Virus record (IMG/VR): IMGVR_UViG_3300027777_000164
Span: 1 to 22,652 of that record
Direction: 5' to 3' (one strand)
Length of the DNA: 22,652 bases
Source: a virus
Numbering within the stretch: position 1 is the first letter of the stretch; every line of letters starts with the position of its first letter. The translations under genes and the position numbers were made by a program. Below, piece after piece: positions 15,586 through 20,905 of this stretch. Below the pieces are notes generated by a model. The model was not told the DNA's origin and made no database searches. It was given only the letters and a program-made list of their open reading frames with translations.

Positions 15586-15788
15586 TCTTTAAATTCTTAT
15601 TTGAAAAGACAAAAGCTAAGCACTCAAAAGCTGAGGCAGATTATGTTGGTCATACCGTTAAGGGTCAGAGATGTGATCAATGTACAATGTGGCGTCCGCC
15701 GAATAAATGCTCTGCTGTAGCTGGTGATATTAAACCAAATGCATGGTGTAAATGGTGGAAGAAATCTCATAGAAAGGATTTAAAATAA
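15582..15788 (+). CDS. Small four-cysteine protein, HiPIP-like motif
   Basis: The protein is 68 aa. After a basic N-terminus, the core GQRCDQCTMWRPPNKCSAV followed by GDIKPNAWCKWW has the spacing CxxC-x8-C-xx..G.I..xxWC seen in high-potential iron-sulfur proteins and in short phage proteins that carry the same pattern. An [4Fe-4S] or zinc site is inferred; an electron-transfer role is not established. ATG overlaps the previous stop by 4 nt, and its own stop shares a base with the next ATG, so translation is coupled on both sides. Confidence 0.6.
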   Translation: MIFKFLFEKTKAKHSKAEADYVGHTVKGQRCDQCTMWRPPNKCSAVAGDIKPNAWCKWWKKSHRKDLK

Positions 15789-16420
15789 TGAAGGTGTTCT
15801 TAGATATGGATGGGTTACTTGCTAACCTTTTTGATACTGTTGCTATGGGAATGATTGGTAAACACTATAAAGCACTTACTAAAGAAGAAAAAGAAAAAAC
15901 ACGTCAAATTTGGATTGACAAAGAAGGTAAGGCTAAAGAATTTTTTCAAAAACAAGGTGGTGTAGAAAAGTTTTTTGCTAACCTTCCTACATTTGGTCCT
16001 CTAACAAAAGCTATTATTGATACCGTAGTTAAAGAGGTCGGTGGTTATAGTATTTGCTCTTGCCCGGCAGGTATTGATACGAAGGCTTCAGAAGCTGGAA
16101 AGAGAATCTGGATTCATAAACACCTCAACCCGCTTCCCGATGAGATGTCCTTTGTAAGGAATAAAACTATAAACGCTATTAATAAAGAAACCGGAAAGCC
16201 AAATGTTCTTATTGATGATTTTCCTTCTTATATTAAAGCTTGGAGAGACGCAGGCGGTGTTGCTATAGAGATGCGTACAGATAGTTTTAACACAGTAGGA
16301 CAAGTTGTAGAATTTCTTACAAAAGAGCTTAACGCTGCAAGAGAGCAAATAGATGGAAATCAGGTCAAAGAATCTTTTAACGATTATGTAAATCGTGTTC
16401 TATCAAATCTTAGTGCTTGA
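15788..16420 (+). CDS. HAD-superfamily 5'(3')-deoxyribonucleotidase-like phosphatase
   Basis: The protein is 210 aa. HAD motif I is FLDMDGLLANL (nucleophile D6, acid D8), motif II is around S91 (YSICSCP), motif III is K126 (RNKTINA) and motif IV is LIDDFPSY (D143, D144). The order and size fit cytosolic 5'-deoxyribonucleotidases that dephosphorylate dNMPs, enzymes phages use to tune nucleotide pools. A C-terminal extension (about 170-210) is helical and not part of the core. It is the last gene of the coupled unit begun at 15346. The substrate is inferred from family likeness only. Confidence 0.75.
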   Translation: MKVFLDMDGLLANLFDTVAMGMIGKHYKALTKEEKEKTRQIWIDKEGKAKEFFQKQGGVEKFFANLPTFGPLTKAIIDTVVKEVGGYSICSCPAGIDTKASEAGKRIWIHKHLNPLPDEMSFVRNKTINAINKETGKPNVLIDDFPSYIKAWRDAGGVAIEMRTDSFNTVGQVVEFLTKELNAAREQIDGNQVKESFNDYVNRVLSNLSA

Positions 16421-16444
16421 TTATTAATAGATATACTCTATTAT
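16417..16444 (+). promoter_or_regulatory. Host-type promoter TTGATT-16-TATTAT
   Basis: TTGATT 16417-16422 overlaps the stop of the HAD gene. TATTAT lies at 16439-16444, and after 6 nt comes ATG 16451, a leaderless configuration. Confidence 0.65.
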
Positions 16445-16450
16445 AGATAT

Positions 16451-17035
16451 ATGCAAACTATAGATCATATTCTACCAGTCGCGGATTTCTATAATTTTCA
16501 GCATTATATCATGTCATTTGACTTTCCATGGAATTATGGGAGAAAAGCAACTAGAGAAGTTGATGATAAGGAAAACCCGTTCCTTGTAGGATGGCAATGT
16601 ATTGCGTTCAATCACGGAAAGTGGTTGTATGATCCTCATCGCTTTATTGAAAACACTGTCAATAAAGTTCTTACTAATGCTAATGAAAAAGTTAGTACGC
16701 TTCTTAGAGTACGTTTAATTCTCAATACAGTGTCTGACGGTCCTTATGAAAACGGTGTTCATATTGATGAGAGCGTTCCACATAAAACAGCTCTTCTTTA
16801 TCTTAATGACTCTGATGGTGAAACAATTATCTATAATGAAAAGTATGATCATACATCGAACTTTGTACCTGATACGTACTTTAAAGCTAATGTACAACAG
16901 CCAACTGTTCTTGAGAAAATAACGGCTAAGGCAAATAAGCTTTGCATTTTTGACGGTTTACATTATCATACAGGTACTCTTCCAACAAAAACAGCAAGAA
17001 GAGTTGTAATGAATATTAATTATATTTCTGCTTGA
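16451..17035 (+). CDS. 2-oxoglutarate/Fe(II)-dependent oxygenase
   Basis: The protein is 194 aa. The iron triad is HID (H104, D106) and a distal His in LHYHTGTLP (H171 or H173), followed by the 2OG-binding Arg (R183/R184) in TARRVVMNIN. The strand pattern between them (KTALLYLNDSDGETIIY) is typical of the double-stranded beta-helix of P4H-like and phage 2OG-Fe(II) oxygenases. The substrate is unknown; phage members may act on nucleic acid bases or on proteins. It is preceded by its own promoter with no room for an SD. The next element is the promoter of the tmRNA, so it appears to be a single-gene unit. Confidence 0.8.
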   Translation: MQTIDHILPVADFYNFQHYIMSFDFPWNYGRKATREVDDKENPFLVGWQCIAFNHGKWLYDPHRFIENTVNKVLTNANEKVSTLLRVRLILNTVSDGPYENGVHIDESVPHKTALLYLNDSDGETIIYNEKYDHTSNFVPDTYFKANVQQPTVLEKITAKANKLCIFDGLHYHTGTLPTKTARRVVMNINYISA

Positions 17036-17059
17036 CTCTAATCAAAAAGACTATATATT
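17032..17059 (+). promoter_or_regulatory. Host-type promoter TTGACT-16-TATATT upstream of the tmRNA
   Basis: TTGACT 17032-17037 lies over the oxygenase stop and TATATT at 17054-17059. RNA would start near 17066 and carry a ~43-nt leader containing a TGTCC/GGACA hairpin and the 15-nt element shared with the large RNA. Confidence 0.6.
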
Positions 17060-17082
17060 AATAGAATGTCCAATAGGACAAA

Positions 17083-17097
17083 TGATCTTTGATAGTA
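17083..17097 (+). repeat. 15-nt element shared by the tmRNA and large-RNA leaders, copy 1
   Basis: TGATCTTTGATAGTA is identical to 18075-18089. Each copy follows a TTGnnn/TATATT promoter and ends about 12 nt (here) or 6 nt (copy 2) before the RNA body. Confidence 0.7.
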
Positions 17098-17103
17098 TAA
17101 ATA
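17096..17103 (+). promoter_or_regulatory. Consensus late promoter TATAAATA of the tmRNA
   Basis: A perfect match to the T4-type late -10. It is followed by ATTTT and then G17109, the first base of the tmRNA acceptor stem. The 5-nt spacing equals that of T4 late promoters and calibrates the start site used for the other late motifs here. Confidence 0.75.
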
Positions 17104-17108
17104 ATTTT

Positions 17109-17554
17109 GGGGGCGTACTGGTTTCGACTTATACTCGGAGTTTGTACAGCATGCAGTAGTTAATCTGTGGCTACTTAAAAACGGATTAAAACATAAATGC
17201 AAAGACTCAAGTCAGCGCAATCCTTGCTAAGTTCAAGAAGGCAGTAAACACAATTACAGAGTTTTGTCTCTGTGATGAGGTTGCTCCTTTAGCACTCGCA
17301 GCCTAAGGAACCAGAAGCAAATCCTATTAAGCTTTTGGAAAAATAATAGGTTAAAGAAGGTCTTGTGATTCTCAAAAAATAAGTGCAAGGAGTTATGCAG
17401 AGCTCTTCCATCTGCATAGGTAGGACTATAAACATAGATAGGTTGATAACGCCTTGTTACCTAGAGTCAACGAAAGTACGAAGCTTATCTAAGCATGTAG
17501 AAGTATAAATAAAAAAGTATAAACACAGGGGTTCGACTCCCCTCGCCTCCACCA
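17109..17554 (+). ncRNA. ssrA: tmRNA (transfer-messenger RNA) with a 35-residue tag
   Basis: The RNA is 446 nt. The 5' GGGGGCG pairs with the 3' CGCCTCC, followed by ACCA. A TTTCGAC element lies near the 5' end, and the T-arm is GGGG-TTCGACT-CCCC. PK1 is GTAG/CTAC with TTAATC/GATTAA, and PK2 is CCAGAAGC/GCTTTTGG with CCTATT/AATAGG. The resume codon is GCA at 17199 (position 91; position 90 in E. coli). The tag frame starts AKTQVSAILAKF, ends DEVAPLALAA and stops at TAA 17304-17306, which lies in a TCCTT/AAGGA hairpin (H5). The tag is 35 aa against the usual ~10, with an extra ACAGAG/CTCTGT hairpin within its frame and a Cys-Leu-Cys. It rescues stalled ribosomes; whether the phage tag directs proteolysis is unknown, though the ALAA end suggests it does. 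Confidence 0.93.
17504..17511 (+). promoter_or_regulatory. Internal TATAAATA inside the tmRNA 3' part
   Basis: A perfect late motif followed by AAAAA then G17517, with TATAAACA close behind (17518-17525). It could start RNA for the downstream tRNAs, or may be only part of the tmRNA H2 region. Confidence 0.35.
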
Positions 17555-17561
17555 ATTTAAT

Positions 17562-17635
17562 GCCCGGTTAGTTTAATGGTAAAACGGTTGATTTGTAATC
17601 ATCAAACAAGAGTTCGATTCTCTTACTGGGCTCCA
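17562..17635 (+). tRNA. tRNA-Thr (TGT)
   Basis: Acceptor GCCCGGT/ACTGGGC, D-arm GTTT/AAAC with a GG loop, anticodon loop TTTGTAA, T-arm AAGAG-TTCGATT-CTCTT, CCA encoded. The anticodon stem GTTGA/TCATC has a U-U mismatch at its second pair. It lies 7 nt after the tmRNA. Confidence 0.9.
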
Positions 17636-17640
17636 ATTTT

Positions 17641-17714
17641 CCTCTGATAGTTTATTAGCAAAACCAGCGATTGATAATCGCTAGAGCGAGGAGCGTAACC
17701 TCGTCAGAGGACCA
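17641..17714 (+). tRNA. tRNA-Ile (GAT) with non-canonical elbow
   Basis: A full cloverleaf: acceptor CCTCTGA/TCAGAGG, D-stem GTTT/AAAC, anticodon arm AGCGA-TTGATAA-TCGCT, T-stem CGAGG/CCTCG, ACCA encoded. The T-loop is AGCGTAA (no TTC) and the D-loop ATTAGCA has no GG. The T-loop matches that of the tRNA-Tyr at 15105 although the stems differ, which argues for conservation rather than decay. Confidence 0.8.
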
Positions 17715-17721
17715 TTTTTAG

Positions 17722-17798
17722 GCGTGGTAATGTTCCAAGGATAGGCGAATTGGACTCCAAATCCGATTGGGAAGGTTCGATTCCTTCACCACGTGCCA
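17722..17798 (+). tRNA. tRNA-Trp (CCA)
   Basis: Acceptor GCGTGGT/ACCACGT (G-U first pair), anticodon arm TTGGA-CTCCAAA-TCCGA, T-arm GAAGG-TTCGATT-CCTTC, discriminator G, CCA encoded. The D-stem is weak (TTCC/GG-GAA with a bulge). Confidence 0.88.
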
Positions 17799-17804
17799 TA
17801 AATA
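17797..17804 (+). promoter_or_regulatory. Late-type motif CATAAATA overlapping the tRNA-Trp 3' CCA
   Basis: The last two bases of the encoded CCA are the first bases of CATAAATA. Start is predicted near 17810, just before the structured segment. Confidence 0.4.
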
Positions 17805-17810
17805 AATTTT

Positions 17811-17941
17811 ATAGAAGTCGGCAAATTCCTCTCCATAATTGATCACGAGAAATTATGTGATGAAACCGGCTCATCGTAAGTCATAACAAAACTGATACAT
17901 AATGAGGGACGCTTCAAGTTGTCAGGACAAAAAGACTTACA
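17811..17941 (+). ncRNA. Candidate small structured RNA (~130 nt)
   Basis: This gap between tRNA-Trp and tRNA-Met has no ORF but forms two helical domains. AGTCGG (17816-17821) pairs with CCGGCT (17866-17871) and encloses CATAATT/AATTATG. GTAAGTC (17876-17882) pairs with GACTTAC (17934-17940) and encloses a TTGT-CAGG-ACAA hairpin. It is not a tRNA cloverleaf. The class is unknown; a processing leader is also possible. Confidence 0.45.
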
Positions 17942-17950
17942 TTAATTTAA

Positions 17951-18023
17951 CGCAGGATGGACAAACGGTTAAGTCGTTGCGCTCATAACGCAAAGATTGC
18001 GGGTTCGATTCCCGCTCCTGCCA
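17951..18023 (+). tRNA. tRNA-Met (CAT), initiator-like acceptor
   Basis: Stem pairs 2-7 are GCAGGA/TCCTGC; position 1 is C facing C72, an unpaired 1-72 as in initiator tRNAs. Anticodon arm TTGCG-CTCATAA-CGCAA, T-arm GCGGG-TTCGATT-CCCGC. The anticodon stem lacks the three G-C pairs of initiators, so it could be elongator Met or a lysidine-modified Ile tRNA. The 3' CCA triplet coincides with positions 71-73, not with an added tail. Confidence 0.85.
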
Positions 18024-18031
18024 TTTTCTAG

Positions 18032-18060
18032 TTGCCACTTCCTTATTCAGGCATTATATT
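18032..18060 (+). promoter_or_regulatory. Host-type promoter TTGCCA-17-TATATT of the large RNA
   Basis: TTGCCA 18032-18037 and TATATT 18055-18060, start predicted near 18067. It has the same -10 as the tmRNA promoter and a similar run after it. Confidence 0.6.
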
Positions 18061-18074
18061 AAAAGAATAAGAAT

Positions 18075-18089
18075 TGATCTTTGATAGTA
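18075..18089 (+). repeat. 15-nt element shared by the tmRNA and large-RNA leaders, copy 2
   Basis: TGATCTTTGATAGTA, identical to 17083-17097; here it is followed by CAATTTGACTAG, which begins the closing helix of domain 1. It may mark a 5' processing site or an unusual promoter element. Confidence 0.7.
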
Positions 18090-18647
18090 CAATTTGACTA
18101 GGCGCAGGTCTTGAAAGCTAAAAGACTCCCGCGATAGGTGATAGCGAAGCATTCGGCCGAGTGAACGTGTAGCCTGTAAGATAAACCTCCGCGAAAGCGA
18201 ATGAGATTTTCTAGTCATACAAATTTGATTACTGCGTATAGTTCTCGGTAGTAGCAATACTAGTCCGAAGCCGCGGGTAAGAGCGAAAGCTCTAAACTTC
18301 CTAGCTCCGATAGGCCAGTAATCATTACAATTAAGTTCCCGCGTTGTAGGTATAATCTGCGGGAGAGATACGTTGAGTTGTCTGCTGGTAAGTTAGTAGA
18401 CGTATCTTAAGAGGGGGAGCCAAAAACTTACATACAGCTTTGATCCCTTGCTTTATTAAACACAGACTGGACGGCGCGCTGGCTCCATGCCGGTACCCGT
18501 TGAGGAAAGAACAAAATCCGGAACAAAAGCTTTTCAACTACCACAAATTTCTTTAGTAATGCTACCAGTTGCCGGTCTCAAGTCCGGAAAGGAATCGCTA
18601 TCCCTAAAATGCAGAGAGCAAAGAAAAGAAAGCAGAGTTCGAACTCA

Positions 18648-18680
18648 CCCCTATTATCCTGATCAGGTAGTAGGGGTTTT
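18648..18680 (+). terminator. Intrinsic terminator of the large RNA
   Basis: CCCCTA/TAGGGG outer pairs and CCTGA/TCAGG inner pairs, with a small bulge, followed by TTTT. Confidence 0.8.
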
Positions 18681-18697
18681 CTGTGTTTAAAAACGAT

Positions 18698-18703
18698 TAA
18701 ATA
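18698..18703 (+). promoter_or_regulatory. Late-type promoter TTAAATA placed for a leaderless ATG
   Basis: TAAATA, then exactly 5 nt (ATTAT), then ATG 18709. There is no room for an SD between this and the preceding terminator. Confidence 0.55.
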
Positions 18704-18708
18704 ATTAT

Positions 18709-18837
18709 ATGCTCGATCCACTTGAAGCTGCTATGGTGGGAGTATTTACTTTAGGCTTTGTAACAGCTTATGGTGTAATGTATTTTACAAAATTTGTAGA
18801 TATTGCTTCAAAGTATTTTAAGGGAATTAAAAAATAA
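18709..18837 (+). CDS. Micro membrane protein (42 aa)
   Basis: ATG to TAA 18835-18837. It begins MLDPLEAAMVGVFTLGFVTA, with one hydrophobic segment (about residues 9-30) and a basic tail (SKYFKGIKK). A single-pass inner-membrane peptide with the C-terminus in the cytoplasm is inferred. Candidates are a holin-like, spanin-like or host-modulating peptide, none supported by a specific motif. It has a late-type promoter exactly 5 nt from its ATG and is separated from the large RNA by a terminator. Confidence 0.6.
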   Translation: MLDPLEAAMVGVFTLGFVTAYGVMYFTKFVDIASKYFKGIKK

Positions 18838-18840
18838 TTC

Positions 18841-18869
18841 TTGAATTCCGTTTCGAGTGCCCTTATTAT
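18841..18869 (+). promoter_or_regulatory. Host-type promoter TTGAAT-17-TATTAT
   Basis: TTGAAT 18841-18846, TATTAT 18864-18869, then 9 nt (AAAGGGGTC) to ATG 18879. The G-run is too close to ATG to act as a normal SD. Confidence 0.65.
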
Positions 18870-18878
18870 AAAGGGGTC

Positions 18879-19979
18879 ATGAGTACAACAACACTAGATA
18901 AGTTCGTCGCTAAGAGCAACGATATTCGTCAGACGCTGCAAGGTTATACCCTCGCTCCTCTGGATATTGATAACATCGAAAAGAGTGGTAACACTTTTTC
19001 GTATAATGGTAATCGTTTGGCTGGTCCCTCTCTCAAGAGTCTCCTTGGAGTTCTTGGCGTTAAGGATCAGCTGGTCAATGAGATTAAGGATGATAGTTCT
19101 CAGTGGTCTCCTCTTCATAATGCTCTTACGAACATTAAGCAGAACAAGCGCGTTACAGCGGTTGTCAATAACCATAACCAGGAGATTGTTAATCTCTTTG
19201 ATACTCCTATTAAGGAAGAGCGTCAAATTGATCTCTCTAACGGTCTTCGTTATACTGAGGCATTCTTGAAGGATACAGAGAATAATCTCGAGCTTAGGGA
19301 CTTTAACTTCGATCCTGTCAATATTAGTATTGGGATTAATTTCAAGAATCCTGATTCCGATATCGATGTCTTCGGAGATGGTAAGGATATGTGGAAGGGT
19401 GGTTTTGGTATGAACTTCTCGATGAATAAGTCGCAGTTCTACCCTTATCTTCTTCGCCTAGTCTGCTCTAACGGAATGACTGCAGTTCATCGCATGGCCC
19501 AGCGCTTTATTGATAGTGCTGACTTCAGTCAGAAGACGTTTGACACTCAGGTTCGTAAGTTCTTGACTGGTGATGCACTTCGTCAGGAGATCTCTGTTAG
19601 CGCTACCCGTCTTCGTGACAATAACGCCTCTCTCCGGGAGTTCAATGCAGCTCGTAGTCTTGTTATGAAGTATGATAAGGAGCTTGCTGTAAGTGCTTTC
19701 TCCGATCACGAGATTAGGAATCGTTACAAGTCTGTGGGTATTGACCTTAATAAGTCAAAAGGGACTCGTTGGATGTCTACGGCTAACTCTAACGTCAACG
19801 CATACGATCTCTTTAATAGGATCACTAACGTTGCCACGCATAGTGTTACTGATGAGAACATTGCTTTTAGGATGGAGCTTAACAGGCTTGCGTCGGAGAT
19901 GTTCTTCAAGGGACCGGATTTCTCAGCAATTGCACCGGATCCATTCCGTGAGGTTGCATCAGCTAATCTCGAGGCCTAA
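18879..19979 (+). CDS. DUF932-like phage/plasmid protein
   Basis: The protein is 366 aa. The central part (FGDGKDMWKGGFGMNFSMNKSQFYPYLLRLVCSNGM, split here as GKDMWKGGFGMN and LRLVCSNGM) resembles the DUF932 family of phage and plasmid proteins, where a conserved (V)CsNG motif precedes a helical C-terminal half. The function of that family is unresolved. Codon choice is CGT/CTT/AAG-rich and more GC-rich than the surrounding genes, like the 10588 and 11543 genes, which suggests high expression early in infection. Its promoter is host-type and gives only a very short leader. A CCCTCGG/CCGAGGG hairpin lies after the stop. Confidence 0.55.
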   Translation: MSTTTLDKFVAKSNDIRQTLQGYTLAPLDIDNIEKSGNTFSYNGNRLAGPSLKSLLGVLGVKDQLVNEIKDDSSQWSPLHNALTNIKQNKRVTAVVNNHNQEIVNLFDTPIKEERQIDLSNGLRYTEAFLKDTENNLELRDFNFDPVNISIGINFKNPDSDIDVFGDGKDMWKGGFGMNFSMNKSQFYPYLLRLVCSNGMTAVHRMAQRFIDSADFSQKTFDTQVRKFLTGDALRQEISVSATRLRDNNASLREFNAARSLVMKYDKELAVSAFSDHEIRNRYKSVGIDLNKSKGTRWMSTANSNVNAYDLFNRITNVATHSVTDENIAFRMELNRLASEMFFKGPDFSAIAPDPFREVASANLEA

Positions 19980-19997
19980 GTAATTAAAGACAGTAAG

Positions 19998-20033
19998 CCC
20001 TCGGTGCCTCCTAACAATGCATACTTCCGAGGG
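19998..20033 (+). terminator. Hairpin CCCTCGG/CCGAGGG, possible terminator
   Basis: Seven perfect pairs with a 22-nt loop, followed by TGTTCTTTG, a weak T-tract, just before tRNA-Gly. It could instead be an RNA-processing stem. Confidence 0.5.
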
Positions 20034-20041
20034 TGTTCTTT

Positions 20042-20117
20042 GCGGGTGTAGCTCAGTTGGTAGAGCACAACTTTGCCAAAGTTGACGTCGCCAGTTCGAA
20101 CCTGGTCACCCGCTCCA
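20042..20117 (+). tRNA. tRNA-Gly (GCC)
   Basis: Acceptor GCGGGTG/CACCCGC, D-arm GCTC/GAGC with GG, anticodon arm CAACT-TTGCCAA-AGTTG, T-arm GCCAG-TTCGAAC-CTGGT, TCCA end encoded. A canonical tRNA. Confidence 0.96.
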
Positions 20118-20147
20118 ATAAAGTAGTAAATACACTTTCGATTAGAC

Positions 20148-20153
20148 TAAATA
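20148..20153 (+). promoter_or_regulatory. Late-type promoter CTAAATA placed for a leaderless GTG
   Basis: TTAGACTAAATA, exactly 5 nt (ATAGT), then GTG 20159. This settles the start of the HNH gene. Confidence 0.55.
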
Positions 20154-20158
20154 ATAGT

Positions 20159-20677
20159 GTGAATTTAATCGATAAAATATGCCCTGTATGCAATACAATA
20201 TATCAGGTTAACCGCAATCATAAATATCAAAAAACTGTTTGCTCAAAAAGTTGTTCACATAGTTTTTATGTAAGACGAAAAACAGTTAGAGTAAAGACAT
20301 TTATATGTCAAACATGCGGTAAAGAAGATAAGAGATTATACGGTAGCAGTAACAAGTTTTGCAGTGTAGCTTGCAAAACCACCTATAACCAACAAGATGT
20401 AATTAATCGTTTTTATCGTGGTGAGATACATGATAGACACACGCTACGTAGAGCGTTAAAGGCTGAACGGGGTTATAATTGTAGCCAATGTAGTATATCT
20501 GATTGGAATAAAAAACCTATAACGTTACAAGTAAATCATATAGATGGTAACTGCACGAATAATATGCCTGAAAATTTAGAATTGATTTGCCCTAACTGTC
20601 ACTCGCAAACAGATACGTTCGGTGCTAAAAATAAAGGCAACGGCCGTAAAGCAAGAGGCTTGCCACTTCATTATTGA
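20159..20677 (+). CDS. HNH endonuclease with N-terminal zinc-finger pairs
   Basis: The protein is 172 aa from GTG 20159. The open frame extends upstream into tRNA-Gly, giving a misleading AGVAQLVEH-type N-terminus, so that extension is rejected. Two Cys4 units come first (C8/C11/C28/C32 and C50/C53/C68/C72), then CxxC (108/111) and the HNH core: NHIDGN (H127), ENLELICPNCHSQT (N139, C144, C147, H148). The tail GAKNKGNGRKARG is basic. HNH proteins of this type are common mobile homing-like endonucleases in phage tRNA clusters; here it lies between tRNA-Gly and tRNA-Pro. A broken relative lies after tRNA-Tyr at 15192. Confidence 0.85.
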   Translation: MNLIDKICPVCNTIYQVNRNHKYQKTVCSKSCSHSFYVRRKTVRVKTFICQTCGKEDKRLYGSSNKFCSVACKTTYNQQDVINRFYRGEIHDRHTLRRALKAERGYNCSQCSISDWNKKPITLQVNHIDGNCTNNMPENLELICPNCHSQTDTFGAKNKGNGRKARGLPLHY

Positions 20678-20696
20678 GCATATATATTATTAACAA

Positions 20697-20769
20697 CGTG
20701 ATGTCGCCTAGCGGCTATGGCACTTGCTTTGGGAGCAAGGAACCGAGAGTTCGAGTCTCTCCATCACGA
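20697..20769 (+). tRNA. tRNA-Pro (TGG)
   Basis: Acceptor CGTGATG/CATCACG (C1-G72, typical of Pro), D-stem GCC/GGC, anticodon arm CTTGC-TTTGGGA-GCAAG, T-arm GAGAG-TTCGAGT-CTCTC. CCA is not encoded. Confidence 0.93.
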
Positions 20770-20783
20770 AATTAATTTTAAAT

Positions 20784-20856
20784 GGCCCTATAGTGTAGTG
20801 GTTTCGCACGGAGGATTTTCAATCCTTAAGGCTGGTTTCAAATACCAGTAGGGCTG
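20784..20856 (+). tRNA. tRNA-Glu (TTC)
   Basis: Acceptor GGCCCTA/TAGGGCT, D-arm GTGT/GCAC, anticodon arm GAGGA-TTTTCAA-TCCTT, T-arm CTGGT-TTCAAAT-ACCAG. CCA is not encoded. Confidence 0.92.
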
Positions 20857-20893
20857 TTATATAGTTTATAAATCCCCTTGGGAATGCCATTTG

Positions 20894-20901
20894 AATAAAT
20901 A
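20894..20901 (+). promoter_or_regulatory. Late-type promoter AATAAATA
   Basis: AATAAATA followed by 4 nt (TGAA) and ATG 20906. It favours that ATG over an in-frame TTG at 20891 that would place the promoter inside the coding region. Confidence 0.5.
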
Positions 20902-20905
20902 TGAA

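Larger units (their letters stand above)
18067..18680 (+). ncRNA. Large ornate structured RNA (~590-610 nt), ROOL/GOLLD-like
   Basis: About 600 nt with no plausible ORF lie between a promoter and an intrinsic terminator. Many helices can be traced: TGACTAG 18095/CTAGTCA 18211 closing domain 1; TGATTACTG 18226/CAGTAATCA 18316 closing domain 2, with an AGAGC-GAAA-GCTCT hairpin at 18280; TCCCGC 18337/GCGGGA 18359; AGATACG 18366/CGTATCT 18401 with an inner TCTGCT/AGTAGA; GGAGCCA 18416/TGGCTCC 18480; and a GAGTTCGAACTC palindrome at 18635. Several GAAA tetraloops and A-rich joints suggest compact tertiary folding. Size, phage setting and position among tRNAs recall the ROOL (~580 nt) and GOLLD RNA classes, whose biological function is unclear. 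I could not align it to either, so it may be a new class. The body may start at 18095. Confidence 0.75.

Noticed and set aside
17811-17941. A further tRNA with odd loops
   Set aside because: GTAAGTC/GACTTAC could be an acceptor, but no anticodon arm or T-arm of proper size fits inside.
18067-18680. RNase P RNA or a group I intron as the identity of the large RNA
   Set aside because: GAGGAAAG occurs once, but the other RNase P conserved elements (ACAGA..., the partner P4 strand) were not found, and no group I core is visible.
18054-18690. Short ORFs of 60-70 codons across the large RNA
   Set aside because: Unlike proteins in composition, no start signals, and they cross conserved-looking helices and the terminator.
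20033-20158. Upstream extension of the HNH frame through tRNA-Gly
   Set aside because: The residues (AGVAQLVEH type) are the usual translation of a tRNA gene. The GTG at 20159 sits exactly 5 nt after a late motif.
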